From Streptomyces sp. NBC_01237 (GTDB lineage: Bacteria; Actinomycetota; Actinomycetes; Streptomycetales; Streptomycetaceae), in assembly GCF_035917275.1 (NCBI RefSeq), contig NZ_CP108508.1, forward strand, positions 2,356,001 through 2,420,000: 64,000 nt of DNA, given 5' to 3'. Positions 26,403-34,389 of the stretch are shown piece by piece. The first letter of the stretch is position 1. Every line of letters begins with the position of its first letter. The notes below the pieces were generated by a model. The model made no database searches. It was given only the letters and a program-made list of their open reading frames with translations, and had not been told where the DNA came from. The position numbers and the translations under genes were made by a program.

Positions 26403-27671
26403 ATGAATGCGATGCTGGAGCGGATACGGCCGCCGATGCGGGCGGCCGGACGCGGTTTCGCCCTCTCGCTCGTCGGTCTGGTGGGGTCGATCACCCTGTT
26501 CGTGCTGGCGGTGCTCTCCATCGCCTTCATCCTGCTGGGCATCGGGCTCGTCACCACTCCCCCGGTGCTCGAAGCGGTGCGCAAGCACGCCAATCAGCGC
26601 CGGCTGTGGGCGGTCACCTGGTCGGACGTCCGCATTCCGGTGCCGTACCGGCCCTTTCCGCCGGATGTGCGCACGGGTTTCACCGGGCAGGTGGAGCGCA
26701 CGACGCTGATGCTGAAGGACCCGGCGACCTGGCGCGACCTCCAGTGGCTGCTGGTCGACATGACGGCCGGATACGTCCTGTCGGTCCTGGCCGCCGCGCT
26801 GATGATCTACCCGCTGGAGTCGCTGGTCCTGGCGGCGGGGCTGTGGCGGGTGTTCCGGGACGACGCGTACTGGTACGGATTCGTGCCGGTGGACAGCCAG
26901 GCGTCGGCGCTGGCCGCCGTCGCCCTGGGCATCGTGCTGTTCGCCGTCGGGCTGAAGGTCAGCGAACCGCTGCTGCGACTGCACTTCGTGCTCGCCCGCT
27001 CGCTCCTCGCTCCCACCCATGAACAGGAGCTGGCGCGGCGCATCGACCGGCTCACCGAGACCCGCCACGAGGCGGTGGACACGGCGGCGTCCGAACTGCG
27101 GCGCATCGAACGGGATCTGCACGACGGCGCCCAGGCCCGGCTGGTCGCCATGGGCATGAACCTGGGCACCATCGAAGCGCTCATCGAGAAGGACCCGGCC
27201 CAGGCGAAGAAGCTGCTGGCGATGGCCCGCGCGTCCTCCGCCGAGGCCCTCACCGAGCTGCGCGATCTGGTGCGGGGCATCCATCCGCCGGTACTGGCCG
27301 AGCGGGGGCTCGGCGACGCGGTGAAGGCGCTGGCCCTGCGGCTGCCGACCGAGTCCGAGGTGCATGTGGAACTGGCCGGGCGGGCCGGGGCGCCGGTGGA
27401 GTCGGCGGCGTACTTCGCGGTCAGCGAGATCCTGACGAACGCGGTGAAGCACTCGGGTGCCGACCGGCTCTGGGTGGACCTGCATCACGCCGACGGGATG
27501 CTGCGCGTCTCCGTGACGGACAACGGCAGGGGCGGTGCGGCGATCGGTTCCGGCTCGGGGCTGAGCGGAGTCGAACGCCGACTCGGTACATTCGACGGCG
27601 TACTGGCCGTCAGCAGCCCAGCGGGCGGTCCCACCATGGTGACCATGGAGATCCCTTGCGAGTTGTCCTAG
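26403..27671 (+). CDS. Two-component sensor histidine kinase (NarL-type partner)
   Basis: A 422-aa membrane kinase. Residues about 15-60 and 115-185 contain four hydrophobic membrane segments of a sensor domain common in Streptomyces. Residues about 235-300 carry the HisKA_3 dimerisation/phosphoacceptor motif RDLHDGAQARLVAMGMNLG (phosphorylated His in DLHDG). The C-terminal ATPase domain has the N-box SEILTNAVKHSGA and the G-box DNGRGGAAIGSGSGLSGV. The start ATG follows GAGGGGAG. It overlaps its response regulator by 16 bp and is divergent from the MMPL transporter gene. The signal is unknown; envelope stress is a guess. Confidence 0.9.
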   Translation: MNAMLERIRPPMRAAGRGFALSLVGLVGSITLFVLAVLSIAFILLGIGLVTTPPVLEAVRKHANQRRLWAVTWSDVRIPVPYRPFPPDVRTGFTGQVERTTLMLKDPATWRDLQWLLVDMTAGYVLSVLAAALMIYPLESLVLAAGLWRVFRDDAYWYGFVPVDSQASALAAVALGIVLFAVGLKVSEPLLRLHFVLARSLLAPTHEQELARRIDRLTETRHEAVDTAASELRRIERDLHDGAQARLVAMGMNLGTIEALIEKDPAQAKKLLAMARASSAEALTELRDLVRGIHPPVLAERGLGDAVKALALRLPTESEVHVELAGRAGAPVESAAYFAVSEILTNAVKHSGADRLWVDLHHADGMLRVSVTDNGRGGAAIGSGSGLSGVERRLGTFDGVLAVSSPAGGPTMVTMEIPCELS

Positions 27672-28309
27672 CCGAAGATCTCTTCCTGTTGCGCGACGGC
27701 CTGGTGCGCATGCTGGAGGCCTACGATTTCGAGATCGCCGCGGCTGTGGAGACCGGGCCCGAACTGACCCGTGCTCTGGCCGAGTTGAAGCCGGACGTCG
27801 CCGTTGTCGACGTCCGGCTTCCGCCGTCCCACACGGACGAGGGCCTCCAGTGCGCGCTGGCCGCCCGCCGGGCGCGGCCCGGACTGCCGGTGCTGGTGCT
27901 GTCGCAGCATGTGGAGCAGTTGTACGCGCGTGAGCTGCTGGCGGACGGCAACGGCGGCATCGGCTATCTGCTCAAGGACCGGGTCTTCGACGCGGACCAG
28001 TTCATCGACGGGGTCCGCCGGGTCGCGGCGGGCGGTACGGCGATGGATCCGCAGGTCATCTCGCAGCTGCTGTCACGCCGTTCGCAGGACAAGCCGATGG
28101 GCGGTCTCACCCCGCGCGAGCGCGAGGTCATGGAGCAGATGGCCCAGGGCCGTTCGAACGCGGCGATCGCCTCGCACATGGTGATCACGGAGCGGGCGGT
28201 GGCCAAGCACACCTCGAACATCTTCGGGAAGCTCGGGCTGCCGCCGTCGGACGACGACAACCGCCGCGTTCTCGCGGTGCTCGCCTACCTCGACCGGGGC
28301 GGCTCCTGA
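27656..28309 (+). CDS. LuxR/NarL-family response regulator
   Basis: A 217-aa response regulator starting at a TTG inside the end of the kinase gene. The receiver domain (1-120) has the acidic pair in VVLAEDLFLLRDG, the phosphorylated Asp in DVAVVDVRLPPS and the conserved Lys in GYLLKDRVFD. The C-terminal LuxR-type helix-turn-helix (about 145-210) reads LTPREREVMEQMAQGRSNAA, then ITERAVAKHTSNIFGKLGL. It pairs with the upstream kinase. Its stop overlaps the 3' end of the convergent fucosidase gene by 25 bp. The likely target is the divergent MMPL gene, which is inference. Confidence 0.9.
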   Translation: MRVVLAEDLFLLRDGLVRMLEAYDFEIAAAVETGPELTRALAELKPDVAVVDVRLPPSHTDEGLQCALAARRARPGLPVLVLSQHVEQLYARELLADGNGGIGYLLKDRVFDADQFIDGVRRVAAGGTAMDPQVISQLLSRRSQDKPMGGLTPREREVMEQMAQGRSNAAIASHMVITERAVAKHTSNIFGKLGLPPSDDDNRRVLAVLAYLDRGGS

Positions 28310-30006
28310 GGGGCCGTCGCGCCGAGGTGGAGCGTGGTCGCACCGAGGTGCGGTGCGGCCCGGGACGCGAGGACCTTCACCCGTACCGCCGTCGCGGTGA
28401 CCGGCGCGGGCAGGGGCAGGATGCGCCGGTGGCCGATCGTGGTGCCCTCGGCGATCCGCTGCCAGGCCCCGCCGATCCGGGCCTCGACGGCGAACCGTTC
28501 CACCCGCTGTCCGCGCCGGATGTCCTCGCGGACGGCGACGCGGTCGAAGGTGTACGGACCCGGCCCCCGCTTGCGTACGTCGGTGCCGTACGTGGTGCGC
28601 ACCGCCTTGCCGAAGGCCGTGAGCGAGGCGACGTCCGCGTCGGCCATCCGGCCGTCCGGGGCGGGCGGCACGTTCAGCAGGAGCGAGGCGTTGCGGCCGA
28701 CGCTCTTCTCGTAGAGGTCCATCAACTGCGCTGGTGTCTTGGGCTGCTGCTCGGGGTGGTAGAACCAGCCGGGGCGGTTGGAGACATCGGCCTCGGCCGG
28801 GTACCACTGGAGGTACTTGGTGGTGGGGGCCAGAATCCGGTCCCGGGAGCCGATGTCCGGATCGGTGGAGTCGTTGGGCAGGCCGCCCAGTCCGGTCCAG
28901 GGGTCGGTGGTGTGCGGGGTGACGCTCCACTCGGTCCCACGGGCGATGCCGTTCTCGTTGCCGACCCAGCGCACGCCCTGCGGGCCCTGGAAGACGACGG
29001 TGTCCGGCGAGAGGGCCTTGATGGTGTCGAACCACTGCTTGACGTCGTACTTCTGGGTGATGCCGGAGCCCGACCAGGGGTTGGCGCCGTCCAGCCACAG
29101 CTCCTCGATCGGCCCGTACTCGGTGAAGAGCTCATAGACCTGGTTGAGGTAGTACGCGTCGTAGTCGTCGGCCCGCACCGTGAAGGTGGGCAGCCTGCCG
29201 CGCCTGACGTCGGCGGCGCGGTCGTCGCCCGGGACGAGGGTGGGGATGGTGCGCTCGGTGACGGCGCTGCCGTTGCCGAAGCGGCCCTCGCCTGCCGGGG
29301 CGCGGTCGCCGTCCTCCAGGGCGACGCGTTCGGGCAGGCTCAGCGGCTTGCCCTCGGCCTGCTTCTCACGGATCGTCTCGACCCATCGGGCGTGCCAGGC
29401 GTGCGGGAGTTCGGCACCGTCGGAGGGCGAGAGGTACAGGCCGACCTTGAGCCCCGCCCGGCGGGCGGCCCTGACGTAGGCGCCGACGACGTCGGGGCTG
29501 CCGGGGCTCAGTGCCACCGAGTGGTCGGTGTAGCGGCTGGGGTAGAGGACGAAGCCGTCGTGGTGCTTGGCGGTGAGCATGACCTGCTCGGCACCGGCCG
29601 CCCGGTAGGCGCGCATCCACTGGTCGACATCGATGTCGCCGGGGGCGAAGAGCTTCTCGTCCTCGGTGCCGGAGCCCCACTCGCGCCCGGTGAAGGTGTT
29701 CATCCCGAAGTGGGTGAAGGCGGTGATCTCCCGCTGCTGCCAGGCGAGCTGACCGCGGGTGGGGACGATGTTCGCGGCCTTCTCGATGATCCGTTCCGGG
29801 CTGTCGCACGCCTCGACGGTCAGCTGCGAGGCGGGTCTGACGGGCGCGGTGCAGGGGCCGCCCGGCGGTGCGGAGCGCTGAGCCGACGCCGGTCCGGCCG
29901 CCGGTCCGGCCGACTGCGCCGTCGCCTGCGCGGTTGCCTGTACGGGGATGAGCGCGGTCGCCGCCGCCAGTGCGAGCGCGCTGAGCACACGGGTGCGTCG
30001 TGCCAT
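28285..30006 (-). CDS. Secreted alpha-L-fucosidase, GH29
   Basis: A 573-aa secreted glycoside hydrolase expected to release fucose from glycans. The signal peptide is residues 1-27 (ARRTRVLSALALAAATALIP). The GH29 catalytic domain (about 85-475) shows TAFTHFGMNTFTGREWG, the substrate-binding HHDGFVLYPSRYTDHS and EELWLDGANPW with the catalytic nucleophile Asp. The C-terminal 100 residues look like a beta-sandwich (VTATAVRVKVLASRAAPHLG). The start ATG follows GGGAGGG. It is monocistronic. Fucosidase activity is a family inference; some GH29 enzymes prefer other linkages. Confidence 0.85.
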   Translation of the reverse strand: MARRTRVLSALALAAATALIPVQATAQATAQSAGPAAGPASAQRSAPPGGPCTAPVRPASQLTVEACDSPERIIEKAANIVPTRGQLAWQQREITAFTHFGMNTFTGREWGSGTEDEKLFAPGDIDVDQWMRAYRAAGAEQVMLTAKHHDGFVLYPSRYTDHSVALSPGSPDVVGAYVRAARRAGLKVGLYLSPSDGAELPHAWHARWVETIREKQAEGKPLSLPERVALEDGDRAPAGEGRFGNGSAVTERTIPTLVPGDDRAADVRRGRLPTFTVRADDYDAYYLNQVYELFTEYGPIEELWLDGANPWSGSGITQKYDVKQWFDTIKALSPDTVVFQGPQGVRWVGNENGIARGTEWSVTPHTTDPWTGLGGLPNDSTDPDIGSRDRILAPTTKYLQWYPAEADVSNRPGWFYHPEQQPKTPAQLMDLYEKSVGRNASLLLNVPPAPDGRMADADVASLTAFGKAVRTTYGTDVRKRGPGPYTFDRVAVREDIRRGQRVERFAVEARIGGAWQRIAEGTTIGHRRILPLPAPVTATAVRVKVLASRAAPHLGATTLHLGATAPQEPPRSR

Positions 30007-30174
30007 GGTTCCCTCCCATTCCCGACCAGGATTGGTCGGATCTCTCGGGTACCGACATGCGCATGCTGCCGCATGGAGGGGCACACGGGAAGGGCGTCCA
30101 CCACAGAGATCCCATCTATCGACTCCGCGACCCCCGGTCGACTCGGTGACGCCCGAGAACTCCCCCCTGACGGC

Positions 30175-30921
30175 TCAGTGCCGCGCCACGGCCAGACTGA
30201 CCACGTACGTCTCCTCCACCATGCCGTCCGGGAAGACCCCCGCCAGCAGCTCGCCCTCCCGGGCGAGGAAGTCCCGGACCTCCTCCTGGTCGGCGACCAG
30301 GAAGTCGGAGTAACTGCCGAGGTTGGCCAGGTGCACATCGAGCGGCACCCGACGGCTCCAGGGCAGCCGGAGAGTGCCGAAGGCGATGCCGTCCGGCAGG
30401 CCGCGGAACCGGGCCCGCTCGTCGTACCGGGTCTCGGCCGCGCCGAAGAACTTCCGCAGCCTGGCGTCCTGTTCACCGATCCACGGCACGGCCGGGTCGG
30501 AGTCGTTCCACCACAGGGCGAGCGCCCCGCCGGGCCGCAGGACCCGGCGGACCTCCGGGACCGAGCGGTCCGGATCGGTCCAGTGCCAGGACTGGGCATA
30601 GGTCAGCAGGTCGACGGAGCCCGACCGCAGCGGCAGGTGATTGCCGTCGCCCCGGACGACCGGCACCTCGGGGAGCCTGCGGCGGAACTCCTCGGCCATC
30701 CCGTCACCGGGCTCCACGGCCACCGTCCGGCTCCCGCGCGCGTGCAGGAGCGCGGTGCCCAGCCCGGTGCCCGCACCGATGTCCGCGACCCGCGCACCGG
30801 CCAGCGCGAACCCGGCCAACTCCTCGACCGCGTCCAGGAGTACGGGTGGGTACGAGGGCCTGCTCGCGCCATAGGCGGCAGCCGCCGCATCGAAGGAACG
30901 CGCACGTGAGGTATTCGTCAT
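30175..30921 (-). CDS. Class I SAM-dependent methyltransferase
   Basis: A 248-aa methyltransferase of the UbiE/Coq5-like group. Motif I is ARVADIGAGTGLGTALL (about residues 43-59). Post-motif I ends VAVEPGDGMAEEF. Motif II is GSVDLLTYAQSWHWTD. RVLRPGGALALWWND is the typical post-motif III. The substrate is unknown; the closest family members act on small molecules or lipids. It is divergent from the PF10118 gene with 122 bp between starts. Confidence 0.85.
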   Translation of the reverse strand: MTNTSRARSFDAAAAAYGASRPSYPPVLLDAVEELAGFALAGARVADIGAGTGLGTALLHARGSRTVAVEPGDGMAEEFRRRLPEVPVVRGDGNHLPLRSGSVDLLTYAQSWHWTDPDRSVPEVRRVLRPGGALALWWNDSDPAVPWIGEQDARLRKFFGAAETRYDERARFRGLPDGIAFGTLRLPWSRRVPLDVHLANLGSYSDFLVADQEEVRDFLAREGELLAGVFPDGMVEETYVVSLAVARH

Positions 30922-31043
30922 ACGGTCATCATCGCCCGACGCCCGCCCACGGCTGAGGCGCCGGGACCGCCCGGGGATCCCCGTACGCGAAAATTCCCCG
31001 CACGCCCCTGTTCCCCCCGCATACCCGTCAGTACATTGACAGC

Positions 31044-31949
31044 ATGTCTAACACGCAGCCAGCGGCGGTCGCGTCGGAGCGGACGCCGCTCAAGGCCCGC
31101 CAGGTCTCGTTCGCCTGGGACCGGACTCCCCTCCACTGGGTGCCGGGCGACCCGTTCACCACACACACCATCAATGTGCTCCATCTGCTGCTCCCCGCCG
31201 GGGAGCGCTGGTTCATCCGGGTGTACCGGCAGATCCTCCCGTACATCCAGGACGAGCAACTGCGCCAGGACGTCATCGGGTTCATCGGCCAGGAGGCCGT
31301 GCACTCGCAGGCCCACGACGATGTGCTGCCCCATCTGAAGCGGCAGGGCCTGGACCCCACCCCGTACACCGCCCAGGTCGACTGGTTCTTCGAGAAGCTG
31401 CTCGGTGACCGGACGCTGCCGCCCGGCCGGGCCTCGAAGTGGTGGCTGATGGAACGGGTGGCGACGATCGCCGCGATCGAGCACTACACCGCGTTCCTCG
31501 GCGACTGGATCCTCAACGCCGAGGCCCTGGACCGGCGGGGCGCCGATCCGACGATGCTGGACCTGCTGCGCTGGCACGGTGCCGAGGAGGTCGAGCACCG
31601 GTCCGTGGCCTTCGATGTGTTCATGCATGTCGACGGCGGCTACCGGCGGCGGCTGCGGACCTGGGCGACGGCGTTCTCCGCGCTGATCTTCCTGTGGCAG
31701 CGCGGCGTCCGCTTCTTCATGGAGAACGACCCGAGCCTGCTCGACGGCAAAGCCTCCTTCAAGGCGTTCCACGACAGCGGCAAGCAGGGCACGCTGCCCA
31801 GCACGGGGGCCATCCTGCGGTCCGTCCCCAGCTATCTGAGCCGCTCCTACCACCCCTCGCAGGAGGGCAGCACGGCCCAGGCCGTCGACTATCTCGCCCA
31901 ATCGCCCGCGGCGCTGGCCGCCGAGGCCCGTACGACGGGAACCCCCTGA
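31044..31949 (+). CDS. PF10118-type metal-dependent hydrolase family protein
   Basis: A 301-aa protein resembling the predicted metal-dependent hydrolase family PF10118. Metal-binding candidates are IGQEAVHSQAHDDVL near residue 80, AAIEHYTAFLGDWIL near 150 and GAEEVEHRSVAFDVF near 185, giving three Glu/His clusters as in ferritin-like di-metal proteins. A hydrophobic helix (ATAFSALIFLWQRGVRF) follows near 215. It lies 3 bp before a ferredoxin reductase-type gene, and the two probably form one operon with the following TetR gene. That neighbour suggests an oxygenase-like reaction fed with electrons, which is inference. Confidence 0.75.
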   Translation: MSNTQPAAVASERTPLKARQVSFAWDRTPLHWVPGDPFTTHTINVLHLLLPAGERWFIRVYRQILPYIQDEQLRQDVIGFIGQEAVHSQAHDDVLPHLKRQGLDPTPYTAQVDWFFEKLLGDRTLPPGRASKWWLMERVATIAAIEHYTAFLGDWILNAEALDRRGADPTMLDLLRWHGAEEVEHRSVAFDVFMHVDGGYRRRLRTWATAFSALIFLWQRGVRFFMENDPSLLDGKASFKAFHDSGKQGTLPSTGAILRSVPSYLSRSYHPSQEGSTAQAVDYLAQSPAALAAEARTTGTP

Positions 31950-31952
31950 CCC

Positions 31953-33029
31953 ATGGCACTGCCCCGCCTGCGCACCGTCGTCCTGGCCACCGGCGCCGCC
32001 CTGCTCGCCAGGCGGGCCCTGCGGCACCGCATCGCGAAGTCCCCGCTCTGGCCCATGCCCGCCCTGGCGGAACCGGTATCGGGCCGCTCCGGGCGCCGTT
32101 CCACCGTCACCCGGCGGCTGCTGGTCACCGAGCGGACCATGGCCGCCGACGGTGTCGTCCAGCTCCGGCTGGAGGGACCCGACCTGCCCCGCTGGGAACC
32201 CGGCGCCCATCTGGACCTGGTGCTGCCGTCCGGTCTGGTGCGGCAGTACTCCCTCTGCGGCGACCCGGCCGACCCCGGTACGTACACGGTCGCGACCCGG
32301 CTGGTCGAAGGCGGCCGGGGCGGCTCGCAGGAGGTGCACGCCCAGCTCCACGAGGGCGAGGAGGTCGAGGTCCGCGGCCCGCGCAACCGCTTCCCGCTGG
32401 CGGACGCGCCCGCGTACGTGTTCGTCGCGGGCGGCATCGGGATCACCCCCGTCCTGCCGATGCTGCGCGCCGTCGCCGCCTCCGGTGCCCCGTGGCGGCT
32501 GCTGTACGGCGGCCGGTCCCGCGCCTCGATGCCGTTCCTGGACGAGATCGAGAAGCTCGGCGCGGACGGGGACCGGGTGAGCGTCGTCGCACAGGACGAG
32601 GCGGGCCACCCGGACGCCGCCGCGTTCCTGGCGGGGACGGCGCCCGGCACCGCGGTCCACTGCTGCGGGCCCGAGCCCCTGATGGACGCGGTCGGCGCCG
32701 CGCTCCCGGACGGTTGCACCCTGCACCTGGAGCGCTTCGCCCCAGCGGTGTCCGGCGCGGCGGGCAGCGGCTCCTTCGAGGTGGAGCTGCACCGCTCGGG
32801 CCGCACGGTGCGGGTCGCCGCCGGCCAGTCGGTGCTGGCCGCCGTGCGCGAGGAGCTGCCGTCCGTCTCGTACTCCTGCGAGCAGGGCTTCTGCGGGACG
32901 TGCCAACAGCGCGTCCTGGAGGGCGAGATCGAGCATCGCGACGAGCTCCTGACGGACGCCGAGCGCGACGACTCGATGCTGATCTGCGTCTCGCGCTGCC
33001 GCGGCGAGCGCCTGGTGCTGGACCTGTAG
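31953..33029 (+). CDS. PDR/VanB-type oxidoreductase with C-terminal 2Fe-2S domain
   Basis: A 358-aa flavin-dependent reductase. The FMN/FAD-binding barrel (about 45-145) has the RQYSLCG motif. The NAD-binding domain (about 145-255) opens AYVFVAGGIGITPVLPML. The C-terminal plant-type ferredoxin domain (about 270-358) has the cluster ligands C-x4-C-x2-C in SCEQGFCGTC, plus a distal Cys in MLICVSRC. Such enzymes pass electrons from NADH to an oxygenase. It starts 3 bp after the PF10118 gene, which is the natural partner candidate. Confidence 0.85.
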   Translation: MALPRLRTVVLATGAALLARRALRHRIAKSPLWPMPALAEPVSGRSGRRSTVTRRLLVTERTMAADGVVQLRLEGPDLPRWEPGAHLDLVLPSGLVRQYSLCGDPADPGTYTVATRLVEGGRGGSQEVHAQLHEGEEVEVRGPRNRFPLADAPAYVFVAGGIGITPVLPMLRAVAASGAPWRLLYGGRSRASMPFLDEIEKLGADGDRVSVVAQDEAGHPDAAAFLAGTAPGTAVHCCGPEPLMDAVGAALPDGCTLHLERFAPAVSGAAGSGSFEVELHRSGRTVRVAAGQSVLAAVREELPSVSYSCEQGFCGTCQQRVLEGEIEHRDELLTDAERDDSMLICVSRCRGERLVLDL

Positions 33030-33090
33030 GGCCCCGGTCCATGGACAGGGCCCGGCGATCTCTGCGGCCCGCCCCGGCTAGGCTGTTGGC

Positions 33091-33813
33091 ATGACGACCG
33101 GGGTGCGGCGCAGGATGGGCGTCGATGAGCGCAGGCAGCAGTTGATCGGCGTCGCGCTGGAGTTGTTCAGCCACCGCTCCCCCGACGACGTGTCGATCGA
33201 CGAGATCGCCGCCGCCGCGGGCATCTCGCGGCCACTGGTGTACCACTACTTCCCCGGGAAGCAGAGCCTGTACGAGGCGGCGCTGCGGCGGGCCGCCGAC
33301 GAGCTGGCGGCCCGATTCCTGGAGCCGCTGGAAGGCCCCCTGGGCGCACGTCTGCTGCGGGTGATGGGCCGGTTCTTCGACTTCGTGGACGAGCACGGGC
33401 CGGGGTTCTGGGCGCTGATGCGCGGCGGGCCCGCGGTGGGCTCCTCGACGGCGAACGCCATGATCGACGGGGTCCGGCAGGCCGCCTACGAGCAGATCAT
33501 CGCCCACCTGGGTGTCGAAGTGCCGCCCGCCCGACTGGAGTTGGTCGTACGGTCCTGGGTGTCACTGGCCGAGGCGACGGCGTTGATCTGGCTGGACGGC
33601 CGACGGATTCCGCGGGCCGAGCTGGAGATGCAGCTGGTGCACGACTTCGCGGCACTGGCCGCCGTCAGTGCCGCCTACGACCAGGAGATGGCGGGCATCG
33701 TGCTGCGGGTCCTCGCCCAGGAGCCGGCGGACGGCCCGTTCGGAGATCTGCTGGCGCGGCTCTCCGCCCTGGCGCCCGCCGTGCCCGCCGTGCCCCCGCA
33801 GCGGCTGCCGTAG
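33091..33813 (+). CDS. TetR family regulator of the hydrolase/reductase operon
   Basis: A 240-aa TetR protein. The N-terminal helix-turn-helix (about 14-60) reads LIGVALELFSHRSPDDVSID, then EIAAAAGISRPLVYHYFPGK. The C-terminal domain is helical and of usual TetR length. It lies 61 bp after the ferredoxin-reductase gene in the same direction, so it probably controls that operon, a common arrangement. The ligand is unknown. Confidence 0.85.
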   Translation: MTTGVRRRMGVDERRQQLIGVALELFSHRSPDDVSIDEIAAAAGISRPLVYHYFPGKQSLYEAALRRAADELAARFLEPLEGPLGARLLRVMGRFFDFVDEHGPGFWALMRGGPAVGSSTANAMIDGVRQAAYEQIIAHLGVEVPPARLELVVRSWVSLAEATALIWLDGRRIPRAELEMQLVHDFAALAAVSAAYDQEMAGIVLRVLAQEPADGPFGDLLARLSALAPAVPAVPPQRLP

Positions 33814-33825
33814 CGCGACACGCGG

Positions 33826-34176
33826 TCAGCTCTTGCGGTAGGACGGGTCCAGGTCGCGGGTCTCGGCGGAGGTGTGCAGGGCGAGCCCTTCGGCGGGTTT
33901 CACATAGCCGCTCAGCAGATCCAGCACGGACGCGGTGAGCCTGCTCCTGATCTCCGGGGTGCGGCCCGCCAGCATGCCGATGGAGACATGGACGATGACA
34001 TCACCGGCCGCGGCGTCGCCCACCACGGAGTCCTCGACCCGGCGGAATCTGGTCTTGCAGTTGGGGATCTTCGTGCTGACCGTCTCGGCGACCAGCGGGT
34101 GCAGGGCGAGCGCGAAGCCGCGGCGGTCGAAGGTGTCGTCGAGCTCTGCGGAGTAGTCGACGGTGATCTGCGGCAT
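33826..34176 (-). CDS. 5-carboxymethyl-2-hydroxymuconate isomerase-like protein
   Basis: A 116-aa tautomerase-fold protein of the HpaF/CHMI type. After the start Met comes a proline (MPQITVDYSA), the catalytic residue of the tautomerase superfamily. The family motif VSIGMLAGRTPEIRSRLTAS lies near residue 70. In Escherichia coli the family isomerises an intermediate of homoprotocatechuate breakdown. No other genes of that pathway are near. The start ATG follows CAGGAGCG. It is convergent with the TetR gene. Confidence 0.8.
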   Translation of the reverse strand: MPQITVDYSAELDDTFDRRGFALALHPLVAETVSTKIPNCKTRFRRVEDSVVGDAAAGDVIVHVSIGMLAGRTPEIRSRLTASVLDLLSGYVKPAEGLALHTSAETRDLDPSYRKS

Positions 34177-34389
34177 CAAGCGCTCCTGAGGTACGGGGGT
34201 TGGCGGGGGCCGGTCCTGCCGGTTGTCGGAACCCACCCTTACGTTGATCGTCGGGCCCGCACAAGGGGAGCCCCGCCCCTCGCGTCAGCGGCGGGCCCGC
34301 CCCTCGTGGCAGCGGCACGCTCGCGTGGGCCGGCAGCCCGCTCCCCCGGGCAGGCAACCCGCTCCTCTCGGGCAAGCGGCCCGCTCGCG

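Noticed and set aside
34177..34389. Degenerate CCCGCTC-type repeats between the isomerase and ATPase genes
   Set aside because: They are too irregular to define a unit and probably reflect base composition.
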